Below the pieces are notes generated by a model. The model was given only the letters and a program-made list of their open reading frames with translations, did no database searches and had not been told where the DNA came from. Position numbers and translations under genes: made by a program. A stretch of 64,000 nt of DNA from Ophiostoma sp. CBS 140.51 (Eukaryota > Ascomycota > Sordariomycetes > Ophiostomatales > Ophiostomataceae), in assembly GCA_029298735.1 (NCBI GenBank), contig JANSLP010000052.1, forward strand, positions 89,080-153,079, written 5' to 3'. Position 1 is the stretch's first letter. Every line of letters starts with the position of its first letter. Positions 10,928 through 20,821 of the stretch are shown here, in pieces.

Positions 10928-11483
10928 GATGGTGATGGTGAAAAGGATCGTGATGGACAATGCGACAATATTTGTGTAGGAGGGTCGATTTTTGGATGGA
11001 GCAGAGTTGAAGTCACAGGAAGGGCCTTATCAAGATCTTATCGTCACGTGCATAATTCTGCACGTAGCACGTGAGCTTAGTCACCAGAATCGACACTCTA
11101 GTTTTCTCATCTCTCATTGGCCCACTCTTCGTACCCGGAGGGCAAGTGTGCCCTACAGTCAATGCTCGCCCGCCTATGAGGGCCAAAATTTTATCCGCCC
11201 TTGTTCACTAGCGCCGTTTTGAGGGCAGCCCTGGGGCCCAGTCCCCTCCTTCCACCCATTTTTTTGCACTGGTTTTTTTTTCTGCCCAGTTGGTCCACCA
11301 TTCTTGTGTGTGTGTGGAAGGAAACTAACGAAAGAAATCGATCCTCTCCCCTTCTCTTTTTCCTTTCCCTCCCCCGACGATACGAAATCGACATCCTCCA
11401 CCTTCAACCACCGACTTCGACAATCACCACCCGGAAGAGAAAAATTAAGTTTTTCTCTTTGCACATCACAAACAACAGCAAAC
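10928..11483 (+). promoter_or_regulatory. RPS15 promoter and leader
   Basis: A 556-base interval between GH53 and the ribosomal protein gene. It contains a CACGTG box at 11068-11073 and homopolymeric T tracts near 11260-11280. These are followed by a CT-rich and then CA/CAA-rich leader leading to AAACATGGCG, the usual layout of fungal ribosomal-protein promoters. No other gene is seen. Confidence 0.5.
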
Positions 11484-12247
11484 ATGGCGGATTCCGAATA
11501 CGTACGTTCATCACCACGTTCATTTGATTCAGGAGGAGGAGAGCATCGCGGAAACAAAAGAGGAGGACACGAAACGACAACATCTCGCCTGGCTCGACTG
11601 TCCGACCCTGTCTCGATCGACTCGACGCGCCGGAAAAGGGATCTCGATCAACGATCTCGAACAACTTGGATGGCGGCGACGACGAAACGACGACAGACGG
11701 CATGAGATGGACGAGATGTTGAGGAAATGGGGATTCGGATTTGAGGATGGGCTCTTCTGATGCAAGATCAAAGACGACGAAACTAACATCTTTCCCCGAA
11801 CAGAACGCCGAGGAGGCCGCTGAGCTCAAGCGCAAGAGAGCCTTCCGCAAGTTTTCCTACCGCGGTGTCGACCTCGAGCAGCTGCTCGACCTTGGCTCCG
11901 ATGAGCTGCGCGATGTCGTCCACGCCCGTGCCCGTCGCCGGATCAACCGTGGTCTGAAGCGCAAGCCCATGGGCCTCATCAAGAAGCTCCGCAAGGCCAA
12001 GCAGGAGGCTAAGCCCAACGAGAAGCCCGACGTCGTCAAGACCCACCTGCGTGACATGATTGTCGTCCCCGAGATGATTGGCAGCGTCATTGGCATCTAC
12101 TCCGGCAAGGAGTTCAACCAGGTCGAGATCAAGCCCGAGATGGTCGGCCACTACCTGGCTGAGTTCTCCATCTCGTACCGGCCCGTCAAGCACGGTCGCC
12201 CCGGTATCGGTGCCACTCACTCTTCGCGTTTCATTCCCCTCAAGTAG
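11484..12247 (+). CDS. RPS15: 40S ribosomal protein S15 (uS19)
   Basis: Joined exons 11484-11501 and 11804-12247 encode 153 residues. Exon 1 is only six codons (MADSEY) and ends at GTACGT; a CTAAC branch (11783-11787) and a CAG acceptor (11801-11803) close a 302-nt intron. Exon 2 carries the whole uS19 fold: KFSYRGVDLEQLLDL, ARRRINRGLKRKP, KTHLRDMIVVPEM, IGIYSGKEF and the C-terminal KHGRPGIGATHSSRFIPLK, nearly invariant in eukaryotes. It is a small-subunit head protein whose C-terminal tail approaches the decoding site. The length matches the family. A short first exon followed by a relatively long intron is common in fungal ribosomal protein genes and may be regulatory. Confidence 0.97.
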
Positions 12248-13096
12248 ACTCCTACTTGGTGCGTGAACGATGTGTGTGCGATTGCAGATTCCGACGACAA
12301 AACTTTTCCGCAGCGATTCGACCCTCTCTCTCTTTTCCGCATCTCCCCCCACCCACTACTCTCTCAACATACGACCTTTCTCGACCCCACGTTTTGCTGT
12401 GTTTACGATCTGTTTTCGGGCCATGGGATAATCAGGGTTTAACGAAAGAACATACAAAAACTTTTTTTTGAATTTAAAAAAGACGACCAAAAAAAGGAAA
12501 ATGGAAAACAAATTTTCCCGGAGAGAAGGTTGATGGAGCAAGAGGACGTGACAAGAGGTGAAGAATGATGAGAGGATTGACAACAGTCATCGCCACTGAG
12601 AACGGGACGGTGACACTGGTGTCTTTCTTCTGTTGTCTTTTCATCCTTCTGTTTCTTTTCTTGTTCTGTTGGCTTTCGTCATGCATGCCCCGGGTGGGAG
12701 GGCAAACAAATGGGCTCTTTTGTTTTTATTTATTAAAACTCCATTAGAGTGGCTATCACGGAAAGTTTTGATAGTTGGCTTGAAACAAAAAAATGATCAA
12801 AATTAGTTCGTGCGCATTATGTGAAGTGATGTTTGTTCGTAACTCATAATGCTTGTAGTGCACAAGTTTTCTCATTCCCTCCTCAACTCCTCCCCTCTCC
12901 TCTGCCTCCCCTGTCCCACCAACTGTCATTTTCCTTTTGCTTTTCAACGTGGTCAATGCCGAGAAAACGCCTATATGCCAAGAAACTAGAAGGGAAATAA
13001 AACAATATAAAGATAAGGCTCAAGATGATCGCTTGGAAAACAACACAAAACCACTCCTCCATACCCTCTCCCCTCCTCCTCGTCCTCCTTCTCCTC
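12248..13096. other. Intergenic between convergent genes
   Basis: The 849 bases hold the 3' ends of RPS15 and the convergent SET gene. It is rich in T and A runs (for example around 12461-12500) and has a C/T-rich tract at 12880-12920 and 13055-13110. No coding frame with protein-like composition is seen. Confidence 0.5.
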
Positions 13097-14026
13097 CTAC
13101 TTCTTCACACAACACTCCCCTTTGCACTGGAAATCCTTTACGTCCTTACTGTAGTTGATCGTCACCTCCTCGCCAGCTGCAATGTCCCGCAGTGCCAGCA
13201 CGGCAATCGTGCCCACGTCTGCCGATACACGGCAGTTTTGGAACCCGCCGCAGCGGTGGTTGATCAGGTCGGTTAGCAAGTACACAGCCGCTTGGTGGTT
13301 GCCGCCCGGCTTGGCAAACGATATTTCGGGTTTGAGGCGGAAGGCGTAGCGGCTGAACCAGTCGAGTGTCTCGGTGCGGGCGCGTTTCTCTACAATTTCG
13401 TCGTCTGTCAGGTCGGCCAGCGACGTAGTCGACGAGGAGCGCTTGAACAGCCCACGGAATGCCGCTTTGGCTCGCTGGGCGGGGGCCGCCACAGCACTCT
13501 CCTTCTTTTCCGCCGCCGGCCCAGCGTTCCCCAGCACACCCCCATCCGGCCTCATGCGCATGTGGTCCTCGGCCGTCAGGCGGTTGTCAATCACGAGCCC
13601 CCTGGACGTCGGTGTCAGCAGCGAGCCGACGAGTGTGCGGGCAGCTGCGGCCTCTTGCGCATCGACACCATTGGCCCAGGCAAGGTGTGGGAACGATCCG
13701 TGCAGGGCTCGACGGCGGTCAACGCCCATCTGAGAGTAGCGCTCATAGACATTGCGAATTCCTTCTGGGTGGGCATCGTGTGTGGCCTCGAGGGCGGTGC
13801 GCTCTTCAAAGAGGCGCTCACCGCGGCGGTAGGGTCGCAGGGCGTAGACACAGAAACCGAGGGCAGGGTCGTCGTTGAGGCGAATTTGAAGGTCGGCCGG
13901 CTTGGACCGTGGTGAGGCAGTATCAGGACTTTGTGCTGGCTGTGTCTCTGTCTGTGTCTTTTCTCCTCCAGTCGCGGTGTCGTCGGTCGGCCGTGCAGCC
14001 ACGGCGCCGACGACGTCCTCAGACAT
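13097..14026 (-). CDS. SET-domain protein, probable protein-lysine methyltransferase
   Basis: Encodes 309 residues in one exon from the ATG at 14026-14024 to TAG at 13099-13097; the frame is open upstream but only from a TTG. An acidic/Thr-rich N-terminus leads into a split SET domain: LGFCVYALRPYRRGERLFEE (SET-N), a long insert of about 120 residues, then LTDLINHRCGGFQNC (N256, H257; the NHxC motif) and AAGEEVTINYSKD (Tyr at about 292, catalytic). A short Cys-containing tail (CKGECC) resembles a post-SET zinc site. This class of small fungal SET proteins methylates unknown, often non-histone, substrates; the substrate cannot be read from sequence. A CACGTG-like element lies just upstream of the start. 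Confidence 0.82.
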   Translation of the reverse strand: MSEDVVGAVAARPTDDTATGGEKTQTETQPAQSPDTASPRSKPADLQIRLNDDPALGFCVYALRPYRRGERLFEERTALEATHDAHPEGIRNVYERYSQMGVDRRRALHGSFPHLAWANGVDAQEAAAARTLVGSLLTPTSRGLVIDNRLTAEDHMRMRPDGGVLGNAGPAAEKKESAVAAPAQRAKAAFRGLFKRSSSTTSLADLTDDEIVEKRARTETLDWFSRYAFRLKPEISFAKPGGNHQAAVYLLTDLINHRCGGFQNCRVSADVGTIAVLALRDIAAGEEVTINYSKDVKDFQCKGECCVKK

Positions 14027-14939
14027 TGGCACGTGCTCCGGTGTTTGTGAGCGTGAGATGAGATTGGCTTGCTTGCTCGTACCCGTGAAGCCTTTCAAAT
14101 GCCGTTAATACCGTCAAATAATGAGTGAATATGAGGAATATAAACGAGTGAGTCTTTTTTTTTATTTTTTGAGAAAGACAGAGATATAAAACCCGGGTTT
14201 GCGTATGCGCTTTGGGAAGGAAGCTTGTTAGCTTGGAAATTTTAGTATGGCAACTGGTTGTGGGTGGTGGCGAGCGATAGTTTCGAAAGAACTAAGAGCT
14301 CATAAAAACGACCATGAAAATAAATGACAACAAGATGCTTTCTTAAACAAGAATAAGTCGTTCAATTGTCAGATGATGTAAAATGAGAAAAAGAATCGAT
14401 CCGTGAGAACCCTGCACGAAAATTGACGTAAAAAAAGGCACGAGCGCGGAACACGCAACGCACACGATTGGCTGCTTCGGAAATGTAACAGTGGGCAGTC
14501 AGTCGACGATTTATGTAACAAGATATAAGAAAAGCAGTACAAGTACGTACGAGTGCCCTGCAATTGCTACGGATGTGAATCTCATGATGAAGCGTGCTAT
14601 CACGTTACACAGGAGTGTAATTTTTTAATGTTTGATATTTATTTGCTGCCTTAACATGACAGCTGGACAAAGTAAAATAAAATGTTGCTGAAACTCAAAT
14701 GCATAGCCAAATCCGACTTGACTGATGGTGTTCAGACTCTGATATGAAAGAGTCCGTCCTCTGCTTCCATCATCTATGGTCGTCGTCAATGTCTCCTTTC
14801 TCCGGCCTTCCTGTCCTCAACTGTATGTACTTTCCGCCGTCGAGATTTGTATGGTACATGGCGTCTGTCCCGCTCGTGGTTGGTATTTTTTGGTATTTTT
14901 TTTGTAGTTTTTTGTTATCTCTCCCTGCTGTCATCCGCA
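14027..14939. other. Intergenic, no gene seen
   Basis: Promoter of the minus-strand SET gene plus the 3' region of the complex I subunit gene. It is AT-rich compared with the flanking genes, with T runs at 14155-14170 and a TTTTTGGTATTTTT duplication near 14886-14901. No credible coding frame. Confidence 0.5.
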
Positions 14940-15593
14940 TTACTCCTCCTTTGTCCGGGCAGCAGCGGCCGCTTGTTGCCGCTCGACCTCCTTGTGGTGC
15001 TGCTCGCGGTAGTGGGCAACCACCTTGTCGAGGTTGGCGCTGTGGCCGGCGGGGATGTTGTACGGCGAGCTCGATTGGAAGACCCTATACTGTCAGCATG
15101 CGGAAAAAAACATTGTCACGGTGGAAGGGCACTCACTCAGGATACCGCAGGTCAATGTTGGAGCTGCGCTCGACAGTGTAGAACAGGTTCTTGTCGTGGG
15201 CGGCCTGCTCGACGGCAGCGGTGTGCAGATGGCCACGCTCCTCCCACTGCTCGCGCAGGTAGGAAAACTTGCCGAGGTAGGCCTCGAGGGCGGTGGGCTC
15301 GCCGTTCTTGCCGGGCCGGGACAGGGCGTAGAGGGCATAGCTGAAAGGGATCGCGCCGAGGGCAAAGTACCAGGCGGCCTAAGTTGTTAGCAGGGATGCA
15401 TCAATTCGGGGGTGTGACTGAGACATACACCCATGGGCTCGTCGACGGGGGCGCTGTGGTGGTCGTGGTGGTCGTGGTGGTCGCCGTGGCTCTCGGTCGA
15501 GGCGAAGCGGACGGCCGGCACCGCAGTGAGGCGGGCGGGCCGGGCACGCGCCTGGCGTGCCATGCACGCAACCCGCTGTCTTATCGGCTGCAT
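14940..15593 (-). CDS. nuo17.8: NADH:ubiquinone oxidoreductase (complex I) 17.8 kDa-type accessory subunit
   Basis: Joined exons 15593-15429, 15378-15137 and 15084-14940 encode 183 residues. Introns of 50 and 52 nt have GTATGT/TAG and GTGAGT/TAG ends and keep the frame. The N-terminus (MQPIRQRVACMARQARARPARL) is Arg-rich and free of acids, a mitochondrial presequence, followed by a His-rich patch (HGDHHDHHDHH). Next come one hydrophobic helix (AAWYFALGAIPFSYALYAL) and a soluble helical tail with the conserved-looking words YSRPGKNGEP-type, EAYLGKFSYL, IDLRYPE and VFQSSSPYNIPAGHSANLD. This layout matches my memory of the Neurospora 17.8 kDa subunit of the complex I membrane arm. The mitochondrial single-span assignment is firm; the exact subunit name less so. 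Confidence 0.72.
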
Positions 15594-16342
15594 TGTGATG
15601 TGTGTGGGAGAAAGAGGAAGGAAATGTCGTCGGGGGATGGCGAGAAAAGTCAATTGGCGCGGACGGGTGGGTGGCCGTTGCGTCGGTAGTCGTCGTTGCT
15701 TGCCGGAGACGAGGGAAAAAGCAAGAGCGAAAACGACCAGCCGGAAAGAGGAGATTGTCGGTTAATGCAATACTTTGGGTGACTAAAGGAATATGTATCT
15801 AAGTAGCTTTAGAGGTGCCCGGTTTTGGCCACTCAGAGGCGGCGAATTAGGAAGACCTGCAGGCGGGCACAATTGGACAGCCTTTGGTGCTAGCCAGCGC
15901 TGTGCCACCCAACAGCCAGAACAACCAGGGGGAATTTCCCACGCGCAGTCCACGAGCGCCAGGTCCCCTAAAATGCTCGCTAAAGTTTGACGTGTTTTTT
16001 TTATCTATTTCTCTATTCAGGACACATCACACATCGACTAACACGGCACTACACCGATTTTGAGTGGCGAGGCTGCCTTGCGAAAGGGACACTTTGGCAC
16101 TTCAAGTTTGAGTCAAGGTTTTCAAGCTTCCATGATCTTCTTTCTTTATTTGCGTTGTGTTTGCTTTGCATAAAAGGTTGAACCTTTTTGGTTTTCTATT
16201 TTCTTCATTTTGTGTCTTCTTCCTTTTCATCAAGGAAGGGTCGCATTTTTTCATCTCATCTATCTTCGTCTCATCGACTTCTCATCCGCCATTTGTGATA
16301 ATTTTATATTCACAAGTCCTTCCCCTACACACCCACACAAAG
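15594..16342. promoter_or_regulatory. Divergent promoter region between complex I subunit and SIL1
   Basis: The two genes are transcribed away from each other from this 749-base region. The SIL1 side is CT-rich from about 16130, with a short perfect palindrome AAGGTTGAACCTT at 16175-16187. The leader ends in a run of CACACCCAC before AAGATGGCC. No intervening gene is seen. Confidence 0.45.
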
Positions 16343-17809
16343 ATGGCCCGCCCACGATCACGATCTCGGCCGGTGGCCTCACGGCCCCTGTTGGGCAAAT
16401 TTCTGGCCGTCCTATTTGTCGTCACCTGTCTTCTTGCCATGGCATCGGCCGCTTCTTCGGCCCAACCCTCACCAAGACAAGAAAAGGACAAGGCTGGCAG
16501 CCGGTCTGCTGCTGCTAGCAGCGATGATCTCATCTGCCACACGGATGTAGTCGCCGAGTGCTACCCCCGTGTCTTCCAGCCCACCCACGAGTTCCAGCGA
16601 GTACACGAAGACCAGGACCTGCCACCAGGGCTGCACGTGCGCCTCAATATCAACACGGGACTGCGAGAGGCCAAGATCAACAACGAGTCGGAAGAGCTGC
16701 CAGAAGGTCTTCAGGGCCTGCCTGTCGACAGTAGCGTTGTTCTTGTTGACCAGCCCGAGGGCGCCAACGACATTGAAGTTGACGCCCCTGTGGCCCGCAT
16801 CCCCAAGGGCGCACCAGCCTACGACCCCGCCGGTGTTGTTAAGGATCCTGGTGCCCATGCCGACGGTGAAGGCAGCCCTGCGTCCATCACCTTCCACGAG
16901 TCCATTGCCCTGGTCAAGGGCGTGGCTGTTGGCCAAGTTGTCGGTCATGACGCTGATGGGAAGATCGGCCTGGCGGTCGCCGAGCAGGCCCGGTTTATTG
17001 ATGCGCTCGTCGAGATTGACGACGTGGCCCATGACATCTATTACGGTCTCAAGCTGACCGAGGACCGCGTCATTACGAGACAGTTGTTGTGTCTCATGAG
17101 CGGCGGTAGCATCGGTGGCGGCAGCATTTTTAGTGGTGCGGGCCACAGCGGCAGTGGTAAGGGTCTCGAGGCAGCACAAAAGGCGGCCATGGCCGTGGCT
17201 TCGGCTGTCCAGAATAACCCGGTCGCGCTGCGCGAGCTCTCTACCTACTGGGACATGTACAAGAGCGGATTATGCGCGACAGCCGGTGGACAAGTCACGA
17301 CGCTCGGCGATGTCATCTTCGGTCCGTACCACCATGCAACCGAAGACGTGCCCGAGCACCGTCAAGAAGGCCACGACAATAACTACATTGCGGCCAACCA
17401 CCCGGCGTGGATTCGTTCTCGTCTTCTTGCCATCAGCGGCCTCATCAAGGACAAGGACATTATGCAGGACTTTTTGTCCCGCGGCGGCTTGACGGAGGTG
17501 CTTAAACTTCTCGTCGATCACGAGGGCGATGCGGCTTATGATGCCGTCCGCCAACGGGCGGCAAACCTGGTGAACGACAACTTTTTGGACGAGAGCATGG
17601 GCGCAGATCTGTCGCTGTGGCCCGTCAAGGAGTTTGCGGCGGCTGTGGCAGAAAAGCCGTGTGATGGTACGGTGCACGCGTTCTGCTGGGACTACCATAT
17701 TCAGCAACTGGCCAAGGCACACAAAAAGGATAAGACCCACTGGTCCCACGGGCTATTAAAAGGCCTGCATGAAGTGAAAAAAGGCGGTAGTGGGAAGACT
17801 GAATTGTAA
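16343..17809 (+). CDS. SIL1: SIL1, nucleotide exchange factor of the ER Hsp70 (BiP/Kar2)
   Basis: Encodes 488 residues in one exon. An Arg-rich start and hydrophobic stretch (residues 18-36) form the signal peptide. The Sil1 hallmark follows: DLICHTDVVAECYPRVFQPTHEFQ and LPPGLHVRLNINTGLREAKIN. After an acidic/Pro-rich spacer comes the armadillo-like helical core: DALVEIDDVAHDIYYGLKL, then AVASAVQNNPVALREL, then LSRGGLTEVLKLLVDH. A C-terminal Cys pair lies in the CDGTVHAFCWDYH segment. In yeast and animals Sil1 releases ADP from BiP in the ER lumen. The C-terminus is KTEL rather than HDEL, a possible variant retrieval signal. The ATG at 16343 is preferred over the upstream open frame because it yields the signal peptide and has an AAG context. 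Confidence 0.93.
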   Translation: MARPRSRSRPVASRPLLGKFLAVLFVVTCLLAMASAASSAQPSPRQEKDKAGSRSAAASSDDLICHTDVVAECYPRVFQPTHEFQRVHEDQDLPPGLHVRLNINTGLREAKINNESEELPEGLQGLPVDSSVVLVDQPEGANDIEVDAPVARIPKGAPAYDPAGVVKDPGAHADGEGSPASITFHESIALVKGVAVGQVVGHDADGKIGLAVAEQARFIDALVEIDDVAHDIYYGLKLTEDRVITRQLLCLMSGGSIGGGSIFSGAGHSGSGKGLEAAQKAAMAVASAVQNNPVALRELSTYWDMYKSGLCATAGGQVTTLGDVIFGPYHHATEDVPEHRQEGHDNNYIAANHPAWIRSRLLAISGLIKDKDIMQDFLSRGGLTEVLKLLVDHEGDAAYDAVRQRAANLVNDNFLDESMGADLSLWPVKEFAAAVAEKPCDGTVHAFCWDYHIQQLAKAHKKDKTHWSHGLLKGLHEVKKGGSGKTEL

Positions 17810-18352
17810 AGAGCTGGCGAGAATTGTATGGGCTGCAAAAAAAGCCACAACCGGTGTTTTATGGGAAATGAATTAGATCATAATATTGTATATACCCTTT
17901 TCAATTGTTAAATAATTTTTGATAATTTTTTCACCTCTGTTATTGCCGTTTACGGGCGTCGTGTTGTCGTGCGTTGACACTTTGTATAGGAGAAATGACG
18001 TTCGCGAGGCTGAAGCGGGCCGTTTCTGACGGTTACGGACGGTTACGGACGCGCACAAGGCTGTAAAGGACTGTAAGCTTCCGAATTGTAAATTCAGGGC
18101 AGGAACCGCCTGTAAATTGCTTCTATTGGCCCCAGCTACAGTTGCCCTAGTGGGTGAGACCTGTTTTAGCATGTTGGCAGCCCGCACCTTCCTCCAGACC
18201 TTGACCAGGGGACCTCCTAGTTCTCTCCTTCTCTTATTCCCCTTCTCCTTTTTATTTCTCATTCTCTCGTCTTTTTCTCATCTCTTTTGTTCCTTTCCTT
18301 CTCATCCTTCCTCCCTCCCCTCCCTTACCCCTCCACCCCGCACATTCACACC
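17810..18352. other. Intergenic with a GGTTACGGAC direct repeat
   Basis: The 543 bases hold the 3' flank of SIL1 (AT-rich, to about 17930) and the leader of the SET/MYND gene (CT-rich from 18215). In between, the decamer GGTTACGGAC is repeated in tandem at 18031-18050 and the word CTGTAAA/CTGTAAG recurs three times within 60 bases. No gene. Confidence 0.45.
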
Positions 18353-20164
18353 ATGAACGCTCTCCCACCTGGTCTCGAGGTCCGTGGCGACCGGTCGCCT
18401 CCGGGCGTGACACCGGCCAGACGAGGCCGTGGCCTATTTGCTACAAAGAGCTATTCTCCGGGTGACCAGATTGCCCTGTTTGACAACCCGCTCATTGTGC
18501 TGCCTTCTGGTCCCGATGCCACCAAGATCTGCAACAACTGCCTTGACGCACGCCGCGCGCACCTGATCAAGAAGTGCGTCGGCTGCCAGGCCGTTGCATA
18601 CTGCGGCAAGGAGTGCCAGCGCGCACACTGGCGACGCTTCCACAAGTATGAGTGCAAGCCGCTCAAGAATGCCTTTGAGAGCGCCGCAAGACAGGCTGCT
18701 CAGACCCCCGGTGCCTATGTGCAGCCGCTGCCGACGCCTGTACGTGCGTTGATGCTTTTGATCCTGCAGTGGAACGACCAACCTCACTCGGAACAACTCC
18801 GCACTACGATCCAGAACCTCGAGGGTAATGCACCGGCTTTCATCAGCAACAGAGAAATGTGGAACGACTTTAAGTTGCAGGCGGCCGCGGCGTGTCAGTT
18901 TACCAAGTGGCTTGGCGAGGACCAGATCCGCACGGCTGTTGAGATTATGTGCCGCATCCACACCAACTCCTTTGACCGCCGCGACCACAACCTGACGCAG
19001 TCGGGCATGTTCTTAGACGCTAACTTGGCCATGGCCAACCACTCGTGCTTGCCCAATGCCGTCGTTGGGTTCTTTGGCCCCAAGACCTGGCTGCGGGCCC
19101 AGGAGCCTATCAAGGTCGGCGACGAGATCACCATCTCGTACATTGACTACACCAAGCCGCGCGCTGCTCGTCAGCGTGGACTTACCCACTACAACTTTAA
19201 GTGCTCGTGCCGCCGCTGCACTGAGAACTTGGATGTCTACCAGGTGTGCCAGCAGTCACCCGTGCTGGAGCTCAACAACAAGTACAGTGTTGTACCCAGT
19301 CTTGATCTGCTGCGCAACCCGCCCATCTTCCGCGAGGCTGAGGGACACCCCATCACGCCCGAGCAGATTGAGGCCATGTACGATGAGAGCGGCGTCGAGG
19401 CACTTGACAACTCGGACATTGCCTTCACGGAGGAGGACCCCAACTTTGGCAAGCGTCTGCCGCAGATGCGTAAACTGTGGCGCATCTGCAAACCGTTTAT
19501 TGATGCCAAGCGTTGGGCCGACGAGCCGGTTGCCCATCTAATGCATCTCGCGTTTATGCACTTCCTCGAAACGCAAAACTACTGCCATGCCCTGGCTTTT
19601 CAGATTTTTACCTGCCAGCATATTGACCCTTACCGCTACCCGGCGCCCTTTGACATGCGCCGTGTCCGCAACCTCAACAATGTCGCTACAATGCTCCCGC
19701 AGGTTCTCAAGGTCGTTTTCCCCGACGTGAGCGGCTCCGTCGGACCGCCTCCCATAGTCGCACCGCACCTCAAGGACAAGCTCTACGACCTTGTCGACGG
19801 CGCGACCACAGAAGCCATTCTACGCATCGTCCTCGAACTGGGGCCCAAGGGCCACTCGACCCAATGGCCATATATGGACGATGCCGGACACTTCCTCGCG
19901 CAGGTCGAGGTGATGCAAAACCGCGAGATCATTTCTAGCATGGTCAAGGCCAGTCGAGACGCAGCTCAGGCACCACCCGCTACAAGCTTGAACCCTGAGT
20001 CGAGGTATGGACCAGACGTTGGTGCGTCCACGGCAGCGGTCAAGCGCTGGTTTGCCAGCCCGTTGTCTCCAGGAGGTGTGGAATACTTTGATGAGCGTGT
20101 ATTGAAGCGACTCAATGCCGTATCTGGAGTGGCAATCCGTTTGCTGCAAGATCTTTTGAACTGA
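18353..20164 (+). CDS. SET and MYND domain protein (SMYD family)
   Basis: Encodes 603 residues in one exon. A SET-N segment (RRGRGLFATKSYSPGDQIALF, about 23-43) is split by a MYND zinc finger whose ligands are all present: C60/C63, C75/C78, C84/C88 and H97/C101. The SET core follows with MANHSCLPNAV (N229, H230) and KVGDEITISYIDY, then a post-SET Cys motif (FKCSCRRC). The C-terminal about 350 residues are helical, without a clear TPR signature. The order matches SMYD methyltransferases, which act on histone or cytosolic protein lysines; the substrate is unknown here. The ATG at 18353 follows a CT-rich then CACATTCACACC leader, a good fungal start context. Confidence 0.9.
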   Translation: MNALPPGLEVRGDRSPPGVTPARRGRGLFATKSYSPGDQIALFDNPLIVLPSGPDATKICNNCLDARRAHLIKKCVGCQAVAYCGKECQRAHWRRFHKYECKPLKNAFESAARQAAQTPGAYVQPLPTPVRALMLLILQWNDQPHSEQLRTTIQNLEGNAPAFISNREMWNDFKLQAAAACQFTKWLGEDQIRTAVEIMCRIHTNSFDRRDHNLTQSGMFLDANLAMANHSCLPNAVVGFFGPKTWLRAQEPIKVGDEITISYIDYTKPRAARQRGLTHYNFKCSCRRCTENLDVYQVCQQSPVLELNNKYSVVPSLDLLRNPPIFREAEGHPITPEQIEAMYDESGVEALDNSDIAFTEEDPNFGKRLPQMRKLWRICKPFIDAKRWADEPVAHLMHLAFMHFLETQNYCHALAFQIFTCQHIDPYRYPAPFDMRRVRNLNNVATMLPQVLKVVFPDVSGSVGPPPIVAPHLKDKLYDLVDGATTEAILRIVLELGPKGHSTQWPYMDDAGHFLAQVEVMQNREIISSMVKASRDAAQAPPATSLNPESRYGPDVGASTAAVKRWFASPLSPGGVEYFDERVLKRLNAVSGVAIRLLQDLLN

Positions 20165-20821
20165 GAGGTGGTACCTGCCATTTGACTGATAAAAACATGA
20201 GAATTAAGGAAGAAAAGAAAAGCAGAAAGGCAACGCGAGATGAGATGAGATGAAATGAGACTAAAAGCATGATATAGAAGTGTATCTAGAGCTATATAAA
20301 GAGATGAAGAGATGAAGAGATGAATTGATAGAATGAACATATTAAAGTAGAAGTTAAGTGAGTTGTTGTAGCAAAGTGGCATGGCAGTAGTCGTGATTTT
20401 ATATTGAGCTCACTGTACTTACTGAAGTCATTGTAGCCCGCTATGTGACGTTGTAACTCGCTGTCAGACGTTGTTGATTTACAGCTCAGTTACCTAATAC
20501 GGAAGGCGGTGGTTCAACTCTAGCTCCCATGCTCCTGCTTTGCGCGGCAGAATTATCTTTTTTTCTTACTAGCATGACGCCCATGTGCACTTGTTGCAGG
20601 CAGGAGCATCCCGCTACTTTTCTCACAACAAACTAACACAAAATTGAGCGAGCATTGTTCTTTCTTTTCTCGTCGCTTTCTGTCGTTTTTTACCCCCTCG
20701 CTCTTTCCTGACCGACTTGCATCCATTCCTTCCTTACTATACGATCGAGACGAACATAACCACTTGCCTAAAGAACGATTGACCAACGATTTGACACTTT
20801 CCACCCTCCACTCTTTCAACC
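20165..20821. other. Intergenic with GAGAT-rich 3' repeats
   Basis: Contains GAGAT/GATGA tandem repeats (about 20236-20262) and three GAGATGAA units (20301-20323), probably in the 3' UTR of the SET/MYND gene. A segment at 20481-20516 has an AGCTCAGTT word followed by GGTTCAACTC, reminiscent of tRNA boxes, but no cloverleaf folds (see rejected items). The CT-rich leader of the exonuclease gene begins near 20650. Confidence 0.4.

Noticed and set aside
12365..12374. ACATACGACC, the first bases of fungal 5S rRNA
   Set aside because: The match ends after ten bases; the rest of the 5S gene and a terminator are absent.
20481..20563. tRNA-like words (AGCTCAGTT followed by GGTTCAACTC and a T run)
   Set aside because: The T-arm and acceptor stems do not pair and no anticodon arm forms; probably chance or a very old remnant.
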